Assembly: GCA_965372385.1 (NCBI GenBank)
Contig: CBDVCD010000090.1
Coordinates: 1-11,362 of the forward strand
Source: JASJBU01 sp965372385
GTDB taxonomy: Bacteria; Pseudomonadota; Gammaproteobacteria; Chromatiales; Chromatiaceae
DNA: 11,362 nt
Reading direction: 5' to 3'
Position 1 is the first letter of the stretch. Every line of letters begins with the position of its first letter. The notes beneath the pieces are model-generated. The model had not been told where the DNA came from. It was given only the letters and a program-made list of their open reading frames with translations, and did not search any database. Shown one piece after another: positions 8,308 through 11,362 of the stretch. The position numbers and the translations under genes were made by a program.

Positions 8308-8359
8308 CGCCAATCCGCGGAACAATTGAAGGTTTTCACACTTGGATTACTGATTGGCG
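8308..8359. repeat. 8-bp perfect inverted repeat between the araC-like and lpxC-like genes
   Basis: CGCCAATC at 8308-8315 is matched exactly by GATTGGCG at 8352-8359, with 36 nt between the arms. Flanking bases show further but imperfect symmetry. It could be an operator pair for the neighbouring regulator or an RNA stem upstream of the lpxC-like start. It has no U-tract, so it is not a standard terminator. Confidence 0.4.
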
Positions 8360-8431
8360 GGAGATGACCCGACGCCGGATCACTCATCATTTTATTCTGT
8401 CTCGCATGAACAACGAGTATGGAAATCACTG

Positions 8432-9418
8432 ATGAGCGATAACCAATCCTATTACCAAAGAACCCTCAGACAAGCCGTCTCTTTTGTTGGTATCGGTTTA
8501 CATACTGGAAAAAAGGCCAGGCTTACCATCAATCCCAGTTATGACCCGGGTGGAATCTTTTTCCAGCGCACTGATGTCAAACCAGGGACCGGACTCATCG
8601 CCGCCCGCTGGTACAATGTCACTGACACCACCCTTTCAACCGTGATTGGTAACAGTTTTGGTACAAAGGTCAGTACTATAGAACATCTCATGGCTGCGCT
8701 TTATGGCTGTGGAGTCGATAACGCCTTGATTGAGATCGATGGCCCGGAAGTCCCTATCTTGGATGGCAGCGCCGAGGCTTTTGCCTCGACAATCGAACAC
8801 TTTGGCACACAATCACTGTCCGAGGGCCGAAAGGCCATATGGATAAAAGATCCCATTGTGGTTCGTGATGGAGAAAAGTACGCGTTGCTTCTCCCCTCTA
8901 CGACTCAGCGCATTACCATATCGATCGATTTTCCCGATACCGCCATTGGAGCACAAACCTATTCCATTGAATTGGTAAACGAGGCGTTTCGTCACGATAT
9001 TGCCCGGGCAAGGACTTTTGGCTTCGCCGAACAGATCGCCAAACTGCAAGAAGAGGGATATGCGCGAGGGGGATCATTAAAAAATGCCATCCTTGTTGAT
9101 GGCGAATGAATCGTCAATCAAGAAGGCCTGCGTTTTGAGAATGAATTTGTCAGACATAAGGTGCTGGATGCCTTCGGTGACCTGTCATTGGCCGGCGCCC
9201 CGATTTTTGCTCACTACTATGCCTTCAAAGGAGGCCATGAGTTGAACCAGAAGCTGATTAGACAACTGTTTTCCACATACGCCTCATGGAACTACATCGC
9301 TGTTGATGGGGATAGCCACGGAGGAAGAGACGCAAACATTAGCCAGCCCATCAAAAGGCGGACCTTCCTGCAGGTTAAAGTCAGCCTCAGGCAATTCATA
9401 GGGAGTTACCAATCTTGA
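8432..9418 (+). pseudogene. lpxC: LpxC-like UDP-3-O-acyl-GlcNAc deacetylase interrupted by an in-frame TGA
   Basis: LpxC is the zinc deacetylase for the committed step of lipid A synthesis. The N-terminal part is a clear match: QRTLRQAVSFVGIGLHTGKK, STIEHLMAAL with Glu84-His85 (E. coli E78/H79), and ALIEIDGPEVPILDGSA. A TGA stands at codon 226 (9107-9109), at the position of E. coli Arg222, consistent with CGA to TGA. The same frame then continues as a normal LpxC: EEGL-like NQEGLRFENEFVRHKVLDAF with His242 and Asp246 (E. coli H238/D242), then GGH with His269 (E. coli H265). The protein stopped at 225 aa lacks two zinc ligands and the catalytic histidine, so it should be inactive. Start choice: ATG 8432 with GGA 9 nt upstream; a GTG at 8354 in the same frame adds unlikely residues. 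The last ~30 residues do not resemble LpxC. The protein looks alphaproteobacteria-like. Since lpxC is normally essential, this is probably an extra copy. Confidence 0.88.
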
Positions 9419-9608
9419 ACAGTAAAATAGATGATTTGGCTCAAATTGAGATAGATGATGAGACGGCTTTACAGTTTGCCACCTCGATGCAGATATTCAG
9501 ACATATGATTCTGTCAGTGACCTGGGTATTCAGTTAGTAAAAATGGCAGCAGCAGATTTGCTTGAAGCTATCGCAGAGCAACCACCTTCTCATCCACAAA
9601 CACATTAA
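9415..9608 (+). pseudogene. Small hypothetical gene coupled to lpxC, apparently frameshifted
   Basis: A TTG start at 9415 overlaps the lpxC-like stop by 3 bases (TTGA) and has a strong GGGAG at 9401-9405, 9 nt upstream, so translational coupling is likely. The first frame reads LNSKIDDLAQIEIDDETALQ and ends at TAG 9535-9537 after 40 residues. The last part of that (MQIFRHMILSVTWVFS) looks unlike the acidic start. The -1 frame, open from 9462, gives DADIQTYDSVSDLGIQLVKM followed by AAADLLEAIAEQPPSHPQTH and ends at TAA 9606-9608. This looks like the natural continuation, giving about 64 residues in all. No slippery heptamer is seen in the overlap, so an indel is more likely than programmed frameshifting. 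I do not recognise the family. It could also simply be a 40-aa ORF followed by noncoding DNA. Confidence 0.45.
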
Positions 9609-9638
9609 ATAGCATCGGCGGAAGAGAGAGTTAGAACG

Positions 9639-9692
9639 GTGAAAATCTGCATGTTTTGCGATAGAGCCATAAAAATGCTGCCGGAGAGGTAA
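9639..9692 (+). CDS. Possible 17-aa ORF with a CxxC pair upstream of the DUF5666-like gene
   Basis: A GTG at 9639, preceded by a purine-rich GGAAGAGAGAG (9620-9630), opens a 17-codon frame reading MKICMFCDRAIKMLPER. It ends at TAA 9690-9692. Its Cys4-x-x-Cys7 pair is the only notable feature. The frame's end contains the ribosome binding site (GGAGAGG) of the next gene, and it stops 5 bp before that ATG, an arrangement seen in leader peptides. At this length chance is a serious alternative. Confidence 0.25.
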   Translation: MKICMFCDRAIKMLPER

Positions 9693-9697
9693 GTAAC

Positions 9698-9919
9698 ATG
9701 CGACCAAAATTCGCTCTGATTATATTATGTTGTCTGACCTACCTGTTGATCAGTTTCGGTAGCCACGGCATCACAGGCCTGCTGGTGGAAGGCGGCATTG
9801 GTGGCACGGGACTCAGCGCCGGACCAATCCCGGCACTGGGCAGTGCAACGGTCAATGGCACCACGTTTGATACTACAAACACAGTGTTTTATTTTCCTTC
9901 TTCAGCAGACGTGTCCTGA
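9698..9919 (+). pseudogene. Truncated N-terminus of a DUF5666-like secreted protein
   Basis: The 73-aa ORF starts with a good ribosome binding site (GGAGAGG, 9683-9689) and a signal-peptide-like N-terminus (MRPKFALIILCCLTYLLISF). The next part, VEGGIGGTGLSAGPIPALGS followed by ATVNGTTFDTTNTVF, matches the start of DUF5666-type proteins, which usually run on for hundreds of residues with repeated domains. Here the resemblance stops around residue 63. The last codons (FPSSADVS) lie on the antisense of the neighbouring AsmA-family gene's 3' end, so they are chance sequence. The gene looks cut off by a deletion or rearrangement at about 9886-9889, or by an assembly join. The function of DUF5666 proteins is not known to me. 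A genuine short secreted peptide is possible but less likely. Confidence 0.6.
9877..9889. repeat. Short AT-rich palindrome at the junction of the two convergent ORFs
   Basis: AAACAC-A-GTGTTT is a perfect 13-bp dyad, followed on the plus strand by TATTTTCC. It sits exactly where the DUF5666-like homology ends and the minus-strand AsmA-family gene stops. It could act as a weak bidirectional terminator or mark a recombination point; its stem is too weak to be sure. Confidence 0.3.
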
Positions 9920-11362
9920 TCCAGTCTGGCAGCCGTTTTTTCTTCGCCCGTTTTAGTCCATGCCGCCTTGCAGGCTTCAACACCATCGGCAGGGGCTTCC
10001 TCAGTGAAGATACGCCGTATCGGCACATGGATGGGGCTGGTGATGAACGATACGACCTGCCCGGTCATGCGTATCACGCCAATCTTGAGGCCGAAATCAT
10101 CAAAGCCGCCTTTGACCTTGATGGGGACCGCCACACTGAAAAACTCCGGCTTCTTGGCCTTTGGCGCCAGCTTGATATCGAGTTCGCGGGTCTTGAAATT
10201 GATCTCTGACTTGCCCGCGATGCGCATGTTGGTGGTGTCGATGTAGATGGCTTTCTCTTCCATCAAGCCGTCCTCGATGCCGAAGCGCATCACAAAACAG
10301 TTGATTTCGGACTGGTCCTTCTCGGTAGACTTGTCCATGATGGCTGACAACAGGTTGACGGCCCACAGATCGATGATGCCTGAGGAAAAGTTCTCCGGCA
10401 CCAGCACGAAGTCGAAATGGCCGCTCGCCTGCTCCATCACGGCAGCCAGGTCTGGCGCCTGTGAACGCAATTCGGTATCCAGCGTGAACTTGCCGCCCAT
10501 GTCAGTGCCCGGTTTCGCCCGGCGCGCCATGACGCCGATATCGAACTCCTCGATATCTGCCTTCAGGTTGAACCTGACATCCGTGGGTGATGGTGTGTAA
10601 TCCATATTGACCTGGATGCCCCCGCCTGGAACGTCGATGTTCAAAGGCTCCACTGCCAGCCGAGCATCCTTGAGCCCGACCTGCAACAGCGCGGCACCCA
10701 GTTTGTCTTCACCGGATTTGACCTCCTGTGCTTCGATCTTGATGTCGGCGTCGAAGGCGCTCAACACTTCGTACGACAGCAGGTTCTTTATGTCACCGCT
10801 CTGCAGTTCTTCAGCAGCCTCTTCAGACGCCTGTTCGGGCACCACTTTTTCCGCATCGGCAGCGCCTTCCGGCTGTTCAGCGGGTGCCTCTTCCGGTTTG
10901 CCGGTATCGAAGTCATCCAGCTGGATTAATTTGGATACCAGCGAGATATCCAGTCTCGGCCTTGCCTGAGATGTATTCAGTTTCAGGCTGCCGGCCAGGT
11001 GGCTCTCGCCGACCTGTACCGTCAGCGTCGACAGGTCATAGCCCGCCCTGGTCACATCAAGCTTCGATTCCAGCGACACCGGACCGATAGGTGGCAGATC
11101 GAGCCGGAACAACTCATTCAGATGATCAATCCGCTCGCTGCTCACTGTCAAAGCGAGCGTCAGATCTCGATTCGTAATCGGCAGCTTTAACTTACTGGCG
11201 AAGCTGAGTCGTGATTTCGCAAATTTGGCATCGATGGTCAGCGGTATCTCGTCCTGTTTGCTGACATACTCGACCAGTGGCGAACCGGTGATCAGCAGCT
11301 TGATGGGGGTTTCATCGATGACACCATCCAGCTTCATGGTCACGGCATTACCCTTCTCGACC
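9889..11362 (-). CDS. AsmA-family protein, C-terminal part (N-terminus beyond right edge)
   Basis: The minus-strand frame is open to the window edge, reading through the GTG at 11343, which is therefore not the start. About 490 codons are present. Repeated beta-rich segments come first, including LDLPPIGPVSLESKLDV, the same LPxhGPhxhxhxL motif seen in the 950-aa protein. A low-complexity Glu/Ala/Pro linker follows (starting EEAPAEQPEGAADAEKVVPE, about 10790-10905). The C-terminal AsmA domain comes next: GKFTLDTELRSQAPDLAAVM, then a Cys in INCFVMRFGIEDG, then GKSEINFKTRELDIKLAPKA. The end (SPIHVPIRRIF, then DGVEACKAAW) is typical of the family, with a charged tail ending in GK. The missing N-terminus should carry the inner-membrane anchor. 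It is a paralogue, not a piece, of the other AsmA-family protein in the window: only the domain pattern is shared. Confidence 0.92.
   Translation of the reverse strand, partial: VEKGNAVTMKLDGVIDETPIKLLITGSPLVEYVSKQDEIPLTIDAKFAKSRLSFASKLKLPITNRDLTLALTVSSERIDHLNELFRLDLPPIGPVSLESKLDVTRAGYDLSTLTVQVGESHLAGSLKLNTSQARPRLDISLVSKLIQLDDFDTGKPEEAPAEQPEGAADAEKVVPEQASEEAAEELQSGDIKNLLSYEVLSAFDADIKIEAQEVKSGEDKLGAALLQVGLKDARLAVEPLNIDVPGGGIQVNMDYTPSPTDVRFNLKADIEEFDIGVMARRAKPGTDMGGKFTLDTELRSQAPDLAAVMEQASGHFDFVLVPENFSSGIIDLWAVNLLSAIMDKSTEKDQSEINCFVMRFGIEDGLMEEKAIYIDTTNMRIAGKSEINFKTRELDIKLAPKAKKPEFFSVAVPIKVKGGFDDFGLKIGVIRMTGQVVSFITSPIHVPIRRIFTEEAPADGVEACKAAWTKTGEEKTAARLDQDTSAEEGK

Noticed and set aside
7974..9109. 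Genetic recoding (amber and opal reassignment) as the explanation of both stops
   Set aside because: Other genes in the window end with ordinary TAG (AsmA at 7178-7180) and TGA (pump at 3899-3901) stops with sensible C-termini, so global reassignment does not fit. Local readthrough remains untested.
9462..9537. Programmed -1 frameshift in the small ORF after the lpxC-like gene
   Set aside because: No X-XXY-YYZ slippery heptamer or strong downstream stem is visible in the overlap of the two frames, so an indel is the simpler explanation.
1..11362. CRISPR array, tRNA, rRNA or phage/toxin-antitoxin/defence system
   Set aside because: No regularly spaced direct repeats, cloverleaf-like tRNA sequence, rRNA signature or defence-gene domains were seen on either strand.

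Overview
The window comes from the chromosome of a Gram-negative bacterium. An RND efflux pump, two AsmA-family envelope proteins, a lipoprotein and an LpxC homologue (lipid A biosynthesis) all imply an outer membrane. The overall style, with long AsmA proteins, a DUF5666-type protein and an AraC regulator with an arabinose-binding-like N-terminus, suggests a gammaproteobacterium, possibly an environmental one. I cannot name the genus.

Layout. (1) 1-3901, plus strand, GC-rich: the 3' part of an RND periplasmic adaptor gene followed at once by a complete HAE1-type RND pump gene, as one operon. No outer-membrane channel gene follows. (2) 3902-4072: a gene-free stretch with one small perfect hairpin. 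(3) 4073-4282, minus strand: a 69-aa SHOCT-like lipoprotein. It is divergent, across only 45 bp, from (4) 4328-7180, plus strand: a complete 950-aa AsmA-family protein with a periodic repeat of about 72 residues in its middle. (5) 7269-9608, plus strand: a run of broken genes. An AraC-family regulator is cut by one in-frame TAG. An LpxC homologue is cut by one in-frame TGA that falls before two of its zinc ligands. A small gene, probably translationally coupled to lpxC, appears frameshifted. (6) 9698-9919: only the N-terminus of a DUF5666-like secreted protein, ending where (7) a second AsmA-family gene on the minus strand (9889 to beyond the right edge) terminates.

How it fits together. Most intact genes concern the envelope: drug or metabolite efflux, and AsmA-type proteins whose family is linked to outer-membrane lipid homeostasis. 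The most interesting part is 7.3-9.6 kb. It looks like a regulator plus a second, alphaproteobacteria-like lpxC plus a small partner, each disabled by a single-base-scale lesion while the rest of the coding sequence stays well conserved. The simplest reading is a recently inactivated accessory lipid A module. Readthrough of the stops or sequencing error cannot be excluded from sequence alone. I found no CRISPR array, no tRNA or rRNA, and no insertion sequence.
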